A stretch of DNA of 35,676 nt, from the NCBI GenBank assembly GCA_025210485.1, contig JAOARN010000110.1, forward strand, positions 1 through 35,676, written 5' to 3'. This document shows, piece after piece, positions 25,371 through 33,917 of this stretch. The notes beneath the pieces are model-generated. The model was given only the letters and a program-made list of their open reading frames with translations. It made no database searches and was not told the origin of the DNA. Source of the DNA: Marinifilaceae bacterium. Lineage in GTDB: Bacteria; Bacteroidota; Bacteroidia; Bacteroidales; Marinifilaceae. Made by a program: the position numbers and the translations under genes. Numbering within the stretch: position 1 is the stretch's first letter; the number at the start of each line of letters is the position of its first letter.

Positions 25371-25564
25371 GGGATCACAAGATGCAGAGGGTATCGACCT
25401 ATTTAACACACTGATAGAATGTGGGTTTGAAATATTAAAGTCAAGATAGGACCCAGAATGGCTCTGATAATAGCTTTCTCAATTAGTAAGCTTTCTCATC
25501 TTCGTTTCTCAGATTCAAAAAGACGATTTGGTTTTGTTGATTGTAAGTTGAACTTATAAAAGCT

Positions 25565-25846
25565 TTATTTTGTAATTTTTATTTTATCAGCAGTAATTAT
25601 TCTGGTGGTATAGGAATTGATGGTTAATCTAATATTTCTTTCTGTATTAAAAATGTAAATGTTTTTACCTTTTTTATGAAAATTAGACTCATCTGTTTCG
25701 GAGATAATTGATATAATTAAATTTTCTATTTCAGCTCTGGAAAGTTCTATGTTTAGTTTCTTGTTTATTCTACCATATACAAGATCTGTGTAGCAAATCT
25801 TATCTAATATATCTTTCTTATAAGACTTAGTGGTATCTGTATCCAT
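25565..25846 (-). CDS. DUF3781-like small protein
   Basis: This 93-residue soluble protein resembles, from memory, the DUF3781 family: ILDKICYTDLVYGRINKKLNI near residues 14-34 (key residues C-Y-T-D-L-V-Y), an acidic helix with ISETDES, then KGKNIYIFN and a basic beta stretch RLTINSYTTRIITADKI. The function of this family is unknown to me. It stands alone on the minus strand in a region of small hypothetical genes, and the upstream gap (25847-25992) holds another degenerate GGATAGCAGGG-type stretch. Its compact size and conserved aromatic/Asp residues argue for a real gene. Confidence 0.7.
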   Translation of the reverse strand: MDTDTTKSYKKDILDKICYTDLVYGRINKKLNIELSRAEIENLIISIISETDESNFHKKGKNIYIFNTERNIRLTINSYTTRIITADKIKITK

Positions 25847-25992
25847 ACAATGCTGTTAATTAGGGGTTTGGTTTTTTTTAATCACGATTAATAATCAGGA
25901 TAGCAGGGCTGTCCAGTATACCTCCCTGCAATCTGATAGGAACTATTATTTGAAAAAATAATTTGTCTGTTCTGGTGTTGGTTTAAGATGTT

Positions 25993-26400
25993 TTAAATGC
26001 CTGATCCACCCATACTTGATTTTATGAGAATATTAATTTCATTCTTTAATTCTTTAAAATCCATATTCTTAGAAGAAGCCAGTTCTTTAATTTGTATGTT
26101 GATTTTACTTTGGATTCTATAAGTAATAACAGTAATTATTATAATAAGAGTAAGTATTGTTAATAAAATACTTGCCATAGTGTATTTAATCATATTGTAA
26201 TCCGAGATAGAATAATGTTTTCCTGCAATAAAAAAATTATATATCCCTATCACGATAAATATTGCAAATATTAATATTCTTATCCAAGAATACATTTTCG
26301 AAAAATTAGTGTATTTTTCGAAAATACTTTTAAAATCTGCTTCATTATCATTGAATTCAGATAATAGCTTTAATTCAATTTCGTTATTTTTATTTGTCAT
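25993..26400 (-). CDS. Small membrane protein, two transmembrane helices
   Basis: I do not recognise a family. The 135-residue protein has a charged cytosolic N-terminus (about 1-35, FNDNEADFKSIFEKYT), two membrane helices near 37-60 (WIRILIFAIFIVIGIY) and 70-93 (MASILLTILTLIIIITVI), and a C-terminal amphipathic helical segment (~95-130, NIQIKELASSKNMDFKEL) that could be cytosolic. The ending GGSGI is glycine-rich. The pattern of polar ends and hydrophobic centre is protein-like and not a shadow of another frame. Function unknown. Confidence 0.65.
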   Translation of the reverse strand: MTNKNNEIELKLLSEFNDNEADFKSIFEKYTNFSKMYSWIRILIFAIFIVIGIYNFFIAGKHYSISDYNMIKYTMASILLTILTLIIIITVITYRIQSKINIQIKELASSKNMDFKELKNEINILIKSSMGGSGI

Positions 26401-26828
26401 GTTTTCTTCTAAATACTAGTGGATTTAATTATTCTGTGTTTTTTTGTTTGGCAAAAGTAGTATTTATATTTGTTAAAAAAATTCAATCATTGGCTTTAAT
26501 TTGAAGAGATGATAAAATGTTTTAAGAGTTTATTGGAATTCATATTTTATCCGTTGATTTCCTTAGAATAGATTTTCATCACTTGTGTCTTATATTGTTT
26601 GGTTTGTAGGAAATCTATTTTGTCGAATTGTACTGAGTGATAAAATTATTTAACATAAAATAATAAAATTTAAAAAATATTATCATACATAATTGTAGTG
26701 TATTTAGTTGTTGTTCACGAATAGTTCTTTAAATAGCGAAATAGCTCTTTTATAGAGTCTTATTGGGAACAATTTTATCCAAAATGGATTTCACCATAAT
26801 TTGATAGCTTATACAGAACTGACGACGT
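26401..26828. other. AT-rich intergenic region, no gene seen
   Basis: These 428 bases separate two leftward small membrane-protein genes. I see no gene, RNA gene or clear terminator, only weak AT-rich palindromes near 26730-26760. Confidence 0.5.
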
Positions 26829-27272
26829 TTATAAGTAAGTTTTTTTATGAGTTATAAATTTTGCGATGGAGTAGATAGCATAAAAATATAGAATTGGTAA
26901 AATAAAAAATAAAAGATATTCAAAAAATAATCTGAAATTATCGTTTTTAAGCTTAAATTGAATCTTGGGTAAAAATGGAGTATTTACTTTGTGTCCATGC
27001 AATAATAATTCTGATGATGTAACTAGGCTCTGACTTGGAGCAGAAAATATGAAATATGTTATTGGTAAAACAATAATCAAAGAAAAGATTACCCATCTCG
27101 TTTTCCTTGTTTTTAACAAAGAAAACAGGAAGACAATCAGACCAATTATATTATAATATATAAACACCTCAAAAAAATCTGACATAAGTCTATTGTGTAT
27201 ATAGGTAAATAATATATATAGAAAACACTTTAATGCTACATAAAAGATATAAACTTTCACTTTTTTAAACAT
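26829..27272 (-). CDS. Four-helix membrane protein paired with the ferredoxin-fusion gene
   Basis: I do not recognise a family. The 147-residue protein has about four membrane helices (roughly residues 5-25, 35-53, 60-79 and 112-138) and a periplasmic or cytosolic loop between the third and fourth (about 80-110, PSQSLVTSSELLLHGHKV). Its start overlaps the end of the ferredoxin-fusion gene by 8 bases (27265-27272) on the same strand, so the two are translated as a coupled pair and probably work together. It might anchor the Fe-S protein at the membrane or be its redox partner; this is inference. No haem or quinone motif is evident. Confidence 0.7.
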   Translation of the reverse strand: MFKKVKVYIFYVALKCFLYILFTYIHNRLMSDFFEVFIYYNIIGLIVFLFSLLKTRKTRWVIFSLIIVLPITYFIFSAPSQSLVTSSELLLHGHKVNTPFLPKIQFKLKNDNFRLFFEYLLFFILPILYFYAIYSIAKFITHKKTYL

Positions 27273-28071
27273 TACAATATACCTCCATAAAATTTAAAGC
27301 ATTAAAAAAATGCATATCGATCAAAAAATCATCTTGAGAATTATGAGTATCTCTCATATAGCCCTCTAAAAACTCAAGCACAGCTTCAATTCCATGATCT
27401 AGCCAAGTTCCTTTAATTAGTCCTAAAGCATTTGTTTCTCCATTTTTTTCTGGGTAAAATTTCAATTGATAGTTTGAATTAATTATCTTGGGAGATACTA
27501 GTGCTGTGTTTGAGTTTGGACTAGAGTTAAATGTTGTTGACCATCCTTGTGTATATAATTTATGATTATCTAGTTTGCTATATTTGCTATATAAACTACT
27601 TGAATTTTTGTAGTTTTTTAAATCTACTTTTAGGCTATTTAATCGGGATGCAGATAAAATTGTGCTTAATGCAGCTATATTTGCAAAATTAATTATAAAC
27701 TGCTCTTGATCAAGTGTAAGCTGTTTTGAATGTTTCTTTAAGTAATTTACATTAAAAGTTCCTGTAAATGTCTCGCAAATGGTTTTTTTGATTTCTTGTG
27801 ACTTATCCTTCTTGTCTCCTGTGGATTCCCAATTATTCCCATTGTTTGTATCGAGCATATTATAAGCGCATCTTGGACCTCCTTGGTTTTTCAAATTTAT
27901 TGCTTGTATTGGGCAATTTTCAACGCACTTCCCGCAACAGTTGCAATTTTCGGGATTAAGAATAGCTCCTTTAAAATCATTGTAATCCACACCTACATAT
28001 GCAAAACTAAAGCAATCATTGGGGCAAAGCTTTTTACACATTCTACAATTAATACAATCTTCTATTAGCAT
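27265..28071 (-). CDS. Two-cluster ferredoxin domain fused to an unknown C-terminal domain
   Basis: This 268-residue protein begins with a bacterial-type 2[4Fe-4S] ferredoxin: C6-x2-C9-x2-C12-x3-C16-P and C43-x2-C46-x2-C49-x3-C53-P, both complete. A further Cys, C68 (GPRCAYNM), follows the domain. Residues ~70-268 form a domain I do not recognise: helical stretches (QFIINFANIAALSTILSASR), a Ser/Asn-rich polar middle (TTFNSSPNSNTALVSP), and a C-terminal helix pair (GIEAVLEFLEGYMRDTHNS; FLIDMHFFNALNFMEVY). No signal peptide is present. It overlaps the four-helix membrane gene by 8 bases. The ferredoxin part likely supplies electrons to whatever the C-terminal domain does. Confidence 0.8.
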   Translation of the reverse strand: MLIEDCINCRMCKKLCPNDCFSFAYVGVDYNDFKGAILNPENCNCCGKCVENCPIQAINLKNQGGPRCAYNMLDTNNGNNWESTGDKKDKSQEIKKTICETFTGTFNVNYLKKHSKQLTLDQEQFIINFANIAALSTILSASRLNSLKVDLKNYKNSSSLYSKYSKLDNHKLYTQGWSTTFNSSPNSNTALVSPKIINSNYQLKFYPEKNGETNALGLIKGTWLDHGIEAVLEFLEGYMRDTHNSQDDFLIDMHFFNALNFMEVYCNV

Positions 28072-28211
28072 ATTTTTTTCGTTTCAAGTTTTATTTCAAA
28101 AGTAAATATAATGACATCCAGCAGTTTATCTGAATCTTCCTTAGTGTCTTAGTCTGTTGAGTCAGTATTATGATATTTATTTTCTGAATGATATTCTGTG
28201 CTTAGTAAAGA

Positions 28212-28243
28212 ACTCCTCCATCGATTTTAAACTATGGAGGAGT
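28212..28243 (-). terminator. Hairpin between two leftward genes
   Basis: ACTCCTCCAT (28212-28221) pairs perfectly with ATGGAGGAGT (28234-28243) around a 12-base loop. Read leftward it follows the stop of the gene at 28306-28698 by about 60 bases, but only a weak T-rich stretch (TTCTTTA) comes after it. It is probably a terminator for that gene. Confidence 0.55.
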
Positions 28244-28305
28244 ATAGTCTTTCTTTCTATTTTATTATTTATTAGTCAAATTTTTGTATTCTCTATTCAC
28301 AATCA

Positions 28306-28698
28306 TTATGATTTTTTTACAAATCCTGCAATTATATTTAGAAGTCCTTTAAAAATCAAAATTGCTCCCAATCCCCAAACGACGAAATTAAATACAAAAA
28401 TAACCCCTGCTTTTGCACTAGCTCTGTAAAGAATAAAACCGAATATAATTATTAGAATTCCAATTAGAAGACTCATAAAGCCTCCTGTTTTTTTACCATT
28501 ATTCTCATCCTGCTCTATTAATTTTTCTTGCTCTTTGTCAAATTCGTCAAGTTTAGACATGATTATTGATTTTGTCTCTCCCTCAATACCATTATTCTTA
28601 AATATATTTATTATGCTTGAATATGAAGCCCCTTTTCGTTTTTTCTCTACAAAGTAATTAATTAATTCATCAGTAGTCATTTCTTTGATCTCTTTCAT
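28306..28698 (-). CDS. Small membrane protein with N-terminal helical domain
   Basis: I do not recognise a family. The 130-residue protein has a soluble N-terminal helical segment (about 1-70: EMTTDELINYFVEKKRKGAS, then an acidic stretch KLDEFDKEQEKLIEQDEN), followed by two hydrophobic helices (about 74-91, FMSLLIGILIIIFGFILY, and 97-124, VIFVFNFVVWGLGAILIFKG) and a short basic tail VKKS. The N-terminal part may be a small helical recognition domain (SIINIFKNNGIEGE resembles a helix-turn-helix spacing, without certainty). It lies upstream of the ferredoxin-fusion gene on the same strand, separated by a hairpin. Confidence 0.65.
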   Translation of the reverse strand: MKEIKEMTTDELINYFVEKKRKGASYSSIINIFKNNGIEGETKSIIMSKLDEFDKEQEKLIEQDENNGKKTGGFMSLLIGILIIIFGFILYRASAKAGVIFVFNFVVWGLGAILIFKGLLNIIAGFVKKS

Positions 28699-29100
28699 AG
28701 TGTAGTTTTTATAAAGAAAAGCCTTAATGTTTTTCTTGTTTGATTTTACTGTTTTTTGTTTCAGCTTGATATATTATTTATTAGTAAAATTGATTATAGC
28801 TTTAATATATGGTTCTTGTGCAATGGTAAAGGAGTTGATTTTATTTGAAATCCTATTTATGTTATGTGCATAAAATCCATAATGTTCAATGTTTGTTTTA
28901 TTGTATTTTCTGTGATAATTATATAATACTTATCTTATGAAAAACAAAAGTATAAATAAAATTAAAACAATAAAACATAATTGTGAAAATTATAAAATAA
29001 ATAAAAGATGATAAAAATACTAGTCTCTTTAAACTATTATCATTGTTGTTAAAAATAAATTTTCTTTTAGAATCTTGAATATGACTTGTAATGCTTTTAA
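28699..29100. other. Intergenic region, no gene seen
   Basis: These 402 AT-rich bases lie between two leftward genes. I see no convincing gene, RNA or terminator. Confidence 0.5.
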
Positions 29101-30006
29101 TTAGTTATGTTTATTTTCTACAAACTCCTTTAAATTATCCAAAACCTTTACAGACAATCGTTCTTGAGCTTCTTTTGTCCAACCAGAAACCACTTCTGAG
29201 CTTAGTATATTTTCTAGCTTTTCAAATTCATCTTTGTATTGACCAATTCCATCTCCATCAAAAATTGCATAATTTGTTTGATCTGAAATCCAATTGTCGA
29301 AGGCTAATTTATCGAATGTAAGCCCAAGCGATGTATTGATCAAAATCTTACCATTACCCAACTGTTCAAATTCCTTTTTCCCTAAAACATTACTATTTTT
29401 AGGCAAATGCAGTGAGAGAATCTCTGAACTTTCAAGTAATTCGTTTAAAGGCAAATACTTAACCCCATCTTTTTCAACTTCTGGTTTTCGACTTCGGTTG
29501 TAATAGGATACTTCAACTCCAAAAGCTTGTAGTCTAGTTGCCAACATTTTTCCAGTTGCACCCATTCCTATAATACCTAGTTTTCTACCAGTCAACTCCC
29601 CAGGCTCTTCTTCCCATTGTTGAGTGCCTAACCCTTTAATTAATCGAATTAGTTCTGACAGAATGTACTCAACTAGACCTTCGTCGCCATAATCTCGAAT
29701 GCCTTTCACAATTATGCCGTTCTTTTGAGCATAGTCTATATCTACATTAGCCGAATTTTTGTCGTACAAACTGCAACACATTCCTACATATTTCAAGCCT
29801 TTAGCTTTACCAAGAACTTTGGAAGTTAACGGAGTGCTCCAAGAAACAAATACACAATCAGCCTCTTTTATTCTTTCTCCTGCTTCCTCCTCAGTAGCTG
29901 GAGTATTATCATACATCTTAATTGGCTTTTCTGAATAGTTGCTCAATTCTTGAATTGTCCAGTCTTGCAAACCGGTTTTATCTATAATTACAATTTGTTT
30001 AAACAT
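29101..30006 (-). CDS. D-2-hydroxyacid dehydrogenase homologue with altered active site
   Basis: This 301-residue protein has the two-domain fold of NAD-dependent D-2-hydroxyacid dehydrogenases, with a Rossmann motif G147-M-G149-A-T-G152 and NRSRKPE after the second strand. The catalytic residues of the family are not where expected. The usual INTARG reads INTSLG with L227 in place of Arg, the DxFxxEP segment reads FDGDGIGQ with no Glu, and the TPHxxGWT segment reads SEVVSGWT with V272 in place of His. It may be a non-catalytic or differently acting NAD-binding protein. Its start overlaps the end of the upstream DMT transporter gene by 8 bases, so the two are co-expressed. Confidence 0.85.
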   Translation of the reverse strand: MFKQIVIIDKTGLQDWTIQELSNYSEKPIKMYDNTPATEEEAGERIKEADCVFVSWSTPLTSKVLGKAKGLKYVGMCCSLYDKNSANVDIDYAQKNGIIVKGIRDYGDEGLVEYILSELIRLIKGLGTQQWEEEPGELTGRKLGIIGMGATGKMLATRLQAFGVEVSYYNRSRKPEVEKDGVKYLPLNELLESSEILSLHLPKNSNVLGKKEFEQLGNGKILINTSLGLTFDKLAFDNWISDQTNYAIFDGDGIGQYKDEFEKLENILSSEVVSGWTKEAQERLSVKVLDNLKEFVENKHN

Positions 30007-30919
30007 AATGATTTGTATTTTTTGATTTATAATAATTTACCACAAACACACCAATGAAAATTAGTGCCAAGGCAACTAGTTTTTGTTCTGAAATAGCTTC
30101 GTTTAAAAAGAACCAACCAAGCAAAATTGCCACCGATGGATTTACATAAGTATAAGTACCAACCACAGAAGCAGGCAAGATTTTCAATAACCACAGGTAG
30201 CAGAAATAAGCGATAATCGAACCTACAATTATAAGGTAAGCCAAAGCTAATAATGCCACCCATACTGAATTTATAGGTGTGCTTGCATACTTTTCGCCTA
30301 AAACCAAACTGATGCTTAATGAGGCAAGACCAGCAAAAATTAATTGAATAGCTACAGTCAAACTTGTAGAAGTTGTATTGGAAAGCTTTTTGGCATAGAG
30401 TGAACCCATAGCAAAACATAATACTCCGCCAATAGCCACTATAAATACGAGCAGACTTCCATTTCCAAGAGATTTGATTAATTCGATATCCCAGAAAAGT
30501 ACCGATACACCTACAAAACCTATTAGAAGTCCAAAAGCGAGTTTATAATTAGATTGAAAGATCTTCCAGCTTTTTCTATCTATAATAGCCATGCAGATAG
30601 GCAAAGAAGCCCAAACGATGGAGGTGAGCCCTGTGCTAAGATATTGTTCAACCCAAATAACCGAACCCGAGCCAAGTAAAAGAACCAAAAATCCGGACAA
30701 ACAGATTTTGGCTATTTCTTTTTTCTTTGGAATTTTGACAGGCTGGAACAGAGTATAGACTAAGAAAATTAAACCTGCCACAAAAAATCGAATTCCTGCC
30801 AACATAAAAGGAGGAAAATACTCTAGGGCTACCGAAATGGCCATATAAGTAGAACCCCATCCGATGTAAAGAGCCAATAGAGCTAATACTATTTTTAAAT
30901 TCAATGCTTGTATTCTCAT
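29999..30919 (-). CDS. EamA/DMT-family transporter (metabolite exporter)
   Basis: This 306-residue protein has about ten membrane helices in two EamA repeats. The first repeat begins YIGWGSTYMAISVALEYFPP, a characteristic EamA start, with FMLAGIRFFVAG following; the second contains VVGTYTYVNPSVAILLGWFF, also diagnostic. Related proteins (RhtA/YdcZ/RarD types) export amino acids or other metabolites. The open frame extends to 30958, but a TATATTTG promoter element at 30944-30951 would start transcription inside that extension, and the family-like N-terminus MRIQALNLKI begins at 30919, so I use that start. It overlaps the downstream dehydrogenase-like gene by 8 bases and follows a GlxA-type regulator gene. 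Confidence 0.88.
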   Translation of the reverse strand: MRIQALNLKIVLALLALYIGWGSTYMAISVALEYFPPFMLAGIRFFVAGLIFLVYTLFQPVKIPKKKEIAKICLSGFLVLLLGSGSVIWVEQYLSTGLTSIVWASLPICMAIIDRKSWKIFQSNYKLAFGLLIGFVGVSVLFWDIELIKSLGNGSLLVFIVAIGGVLCFAMGSLYAKKLSNTTSTSLTVAIQLIFAGLASLSISLVLGEKYASTPINSVWVALLALAYLIIVGSIIAYFCYLWLLKILPASVVGTYTYVNPSVAILLGWFFLNEAISEQKLVALALIFIGVFVVNYYKSKNTNHYV

Positions 30920-30943
30920 TCGTTTTTGTTTTAAATACTGGGG

Positions 30944-30951
30944 CAAATATA
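30944..30951 (-). promoter_or_regulatory. Putative -7 element for the transporter-dehydrogenase pair
   Basis: On the minus strand TATATTTG matches the TAnnTTTG consensus and lies 24 bases before the chosen start at 30919. No good TTG at the standard spacing was found. If real, it gives the transporter and dehydrogenase-like genes a promoter separate from the regulator gene. Confidence 0.4.
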
Positions 30952-30992
30952 GCTCCAATCAAGCGATGAGAATAGGACAAGAGAGGGTCGTT

Positions 30993-31955
30993 TTAGGACA
31001 GCTTGTTTTTAATTTCGCTTGGTAAGCTCTCTATATGTTTTTCTAAAACCAAGCGTAATTGTTTAGAAGATTTGTAGCCACACAAGCTAGCAATATACTC
31101 TACTTTATAATCAGAATAATGTAATAGATTTTTGGCTTTCTCAATTCTCAATTTTGTTCTATATTCAGCTATAGTGATACCCGTTAGCTTTTTAAATCTA
31201 CGAGTAAGATTTCTAGAGCTCACAAAAACCAAATCAGCCAGATCCTCAATTGTAGCAGATTTTTCCAAATTTTGGATAATCCAATCCTGCACTGCATGAA
31301 TTTTCTCATCTGTATGATTTCTATTTTGCACATAGATACTTTGTTGTTCCTCGCCTGCAAGTCTTCTTTTGTATACTACCAACTCTTTGGCAAGATTGGT
31401 GGTGACTTGTTTTCCATGTCTTTCTTCAATTAAGAAAAGAGCCAAATCAATTCCAGAAATTACTCCTGCGCAAGTATAAATATTTTCAGAATTGGTAAAC
31501 AACCGATTCTCCTCAATTTTTACATGAGGATAATCCTGTTTCATTCTCTCAAGTAAGTCCCAATGGATGGTACAGGACTTATTATTTAGTAAGTCAGCCT
31601 CAGCCAAAAGAAAAGCACCTGAACACACACTACAAATAGTGGTTTTATTGGCATTAGCCTTTAGCAACCAATCGTAAAATGACTTGTCCTCAGTAGGCGT
31701 GTTAATTTTCCGAGTACTAGAACCAAATACAAACAGAATATCATTACTAGTTGGATTTGATTGTTCAAAATCCTTTAATGCCGACAAGTGCATGCCCGAA
31801 GAAGTTTGAATAGTGGTTTGATTCGCCAGAAACTCTAATTTGTAATCCAAACCAAGATGCACAGCCTCTTCAAATACCTGCACTACACCAGTCACATCAA
31901 GAATAGTTACTTGTGTGGGAATGTAAAAATAAATTGTGTTTAACTTCTTTTGCAT
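30993..31955 (-). CDS. GlxA-family transcriptional regulator (DJ-1/PfpI domain + AraC HTH)
   Basis: This 320-residue protein has an N-terminal DJ-1/PfpI (class I glutamine amidotransferase-like) domain, about 1-190, with the nucleophile-elbow Cys C111 in VCSGAFLLAEA. The C-terminal AraC-type DNA-binding domain (about 225-320) has two helix-turn-helix motifs: IEDLADLVFVSSRNLTRRFK and VEYIASLCGYKSSKQLRLVL. Such GlxA/ArgR-type regulators usually sense small nitrogenous metabolites and activate neighbouring catabolic or export genes. Its gene is immediately upstream of the DMT transporter and the dehydrogenase-like gene on the same strand, which suggests it controls them. Confidence 0.92.
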   Translation of the reverse strand: MQKKLNTIYFYIPTQVTILDVTGVVQVFEEAVHLGLDYKLEFLANQTTIQTSSGMHLSALKDFEQSNPTSNDILFVFGSSTRKINTPTEDKSFYDWLLKANANKTTICSVCSGAFLLAEADLLNNKSCTIHWDLLERMKQDYPHVKIEENRLFTNSENIYTCAGVISGIDLALFLIEERHGKQVTTNLAKELVVYKRRLAGEEQQSIYVQNRNHTDEKIHAVQDWIIQNLEKSATIEDLADLVFVSSRNLTRRFKKLTGITIAEYRTKLRIEKAKNLLHYSDYKVEYIASLCGYKSSKQLRLVLEKHIESLPSEIKNKLS

Positions 31956-32283
31956 GGGGGGTGGGTTTTTGTCTATATTGTTTTGTGTTTTAATTACAAT
32001 ATCTTTTTGAGTTGCTATTTATCTATAACTTATGAAATAAAAACGAAAATACAGTTTTAAATTTAGAATATGGAATAATTAGGTAATTTGATTGTTTGTT
32101 ATGACCGATTTTGTATTGAAATAAGATAAATCTCTTTTAATCCATGTTGTAATCCCAGGGAAATAGGTGCTTTATTCAATCTGCCCCCTATAGATAAATG
32201 TTTTTCCAAAAACTTTTAAAATAAATAAGGCTAATTCAACATAAATATTTATAATTGCAGCGAAAAATAAAATTTAGACAAAG
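31956..32283. other. Divergent intergenic region
   Basis: These 328 bases separate the leftward GlxA-type gene from the rightward M48 protease gene and must hold both promoters. I could not assign a convincing -33/-7 pair on either strand. No gene or RNA is apparent. Confidence 0.5.
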
Positions 32284-33531
32284 ATGAGTTCAGAAATAAT
32301 ATTGTATATAGTTTTAGCTGTATTGATTTTTACATTTGTATTTGATACCTTTTTAGATATATTAAATTTAAAGTCATGGAATCCGAAATTACCTGATATT
32401 GTATCAAATTTTTATTCAGAAGAGAAATATTCAAAATCCCAGAATTATCATAAAAGTAGATTTAAGCTAGATATGATTTCTTCAGTTTGGAGTCTAGTAG
32501 TGGTTGTAGTTATGATAATAGGAGGGGGTTTCGCCTTACTTGATAATTTATTAAGGCTTTATATTACTAATGATATATTGTTAAGCTTAGCTTTCTTCGG
32601 AATCCTTATGTTTGCTTCTAATTTGATTTCTATTCCATTTTCATATTATTCAACCTTTGTTATTGAAGAGAAATACGGTTTTAATAAAACAACAAAAAAG
32701 ACTTTTTTCTTGGATGTGATTAAATCAGGTCTGGTGGGAATTATTCTTGGCGGAGCTATTTTGTCATTGGTGGTGTATTTGTATCAGTTTGCTGGAGCTA
32801 ATTTTTGGTGGATGGTACTTATTGCAATATCATTGTTTTCTGTTTTTTTAAATATGTTTTACTCTACTCTTATAGTACCTTTGTTTAATAAGCAAAATCC
32901 ACTTGAAGAAGGAGAGTTGAGGGATGAGATTAATAAACTATCTTTGAGTTTGAATTTTAAGCTAGATAATATTTATATTATAGATGGTTCTAAGCGATCG
33001 ACTAAGGCAAATGCATATTTTGCTGGTTTGGGTGCAAAAAAACGCATTGTTCTTTTTGATACATTGATTAATGAGCTTAGTACTAAGGAGGTCTTGGCTG
33101 TTTTAGCTCACGAAATAGGGCATTATAAAAATAAACATAGTGTGTATAATCTGCTTTTGTCGATTTGCCAAACAGCGATTATGCTTTATTTGTTTTCCTT
33201 AGTAGTCAATAATTCTGAATTAGCAAAAGCAATTGGTTCTAATAAGCCTAGTTTTCATTTAGGTTTTTTAGTTTTTGGGATTTTATATTCTCCTGTTTCT
33301 CAAATTCTAAGTCTGATTACTACTGTTTTTTCAAGAATTTTTGAATTTCAGGCTGATGCTTATGCTGATAAATATACAAGTGCTCAGGATTTGGGAAGGG
33401 CTTTAATAAAATTATCGGTAAGTTCGCTTAGTAATTTAAATCCTCATAGGTATTATGTGTTTTTTAATTATTCACATCCTACATTAATGGAGCGTTTGAA
33501 AGCTATGGATTATAAAAAAGAAGAGCTATAG
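32284..33531 (+). CDS. M48 family (Ste24/CAAX prenyl protease 1-type) metallopeptidase
   Basis: This 415-residue integral membrane zinc protease resembles eukaryotic Ste24 and its bacterial homologues. The zinc motif H276-E277-x2-H280 is in LAHEIGHYKNKH. The third ligand is probably E354 in EFQADAYADKY. About six to seven membrane helices are visible (for example residues 5-22, 68-88, 100-120, 145-167, 174-195, 290-310 and 325-350). The segment DGSKRSTKANAYFAGLG, just before the zinc site, is conserved in Ste24-type enzymes. Bacterial members are thought to act in membrane protein quality control; the substrate is unknown. The gene is monocistronic, with about 390 empty bases after it. Confidence 0.93.
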   Translation: MSSEIILYIVLAVLIFTFVFDTFLDILNLKSWNPKLPDIVSNFYSEEKYSKSQNYHKSRFKLDMISSVWSLVVVVVMIIGGGFALLDNLLRLYITNDILLSLAFFGILMFASNLISIPFSYYSTFVIEEKYGFNKTTKKTFFLDVIKSGLVGIILGGAILSLVVYLYQFAGANFWWMVLIAISLFSVFLNMFYSTLIVPLFNKQNPLEEGELRDEINKLSLSLNFKLDNIYIIDGSKRSTKANAYFAGLGAKKRIVLFDTLINELSTKEVLAVLAHEIGHYKNKHSVYNLLLSICQTAIMLYLFSLVVNNSELAKAIGSNKPSFHLGFLVFGILYSPVSQILSLITTVFSRIFEFQADAYADKYTSAQDLGRALIKLSVSSLSNLNPHRYYVFFNYSHPTLMERLKAMDYKKEEL

Positions 33532-33917
33532 TTCTTATTTGCTTGTAATGATTTTTTCAAATCTATTTGTTAAAAATATAAAAAATGCCTCAGTGGGTTT
33601 AATGCAACATAATATTCTGCAGATTTAAGCATTGGCTTATATCTTATATAAAATCAATCAGTTTGTCGGGAGTGTGTAACTTTTACTTAGTATAAGTTTT
33701 GGTTTGTTCTAATTCAAATTTATACAAACTGATATCGACTATGAAAAATTATATGTGTAAATTAAATCAATTTAATACATTTGTTTCAAATGCCTATTTG
33801 ATTGTTGATTTGTTGAAATTTTTCTTCTGAGAAAGAATGCTTTGGTAGAATAAGGTTAAATAAGATATCTCAGATGTGAAATTACAAAACTCAAATTAAG
33901 ATTTACTAAAATTAGAT
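33532..33917. other. Intergenic region, possible promoter only
   Basis: These 386 bases hold no gene. TACATTTG at 33776-33783 matches the -7 consensus and could start the transcript for the small exported protein at 33918, with a leader of about 130 bases. No -33 box is clear. Confidence 0.4.

Larger units (their letters stand above)
25178..25564. other. Intergenic region with terminator and degenerate repeat
   Basis: These 387 bases lack a gene. They hold the protease terminator, the degenerate repeat tract and about 190 bases of sequence without recognisable features. Confidence 0.6.

Noticed and set aside
28157..28429. Rightward 90-residue frame with a hydrophobic segment
   Set aside because: It runs through the hairpin at 28212-28243 and overlaps the better-supported leftward membrane-protein gene on the opposite strand.
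30027..30980. Leftward alternative frames of 130 and 110 residues within the DMT transporter gene
   Set aside because: They are shifted-frame shadows of the EamA coding sequence; the transporter frame carries the conserved motifs.
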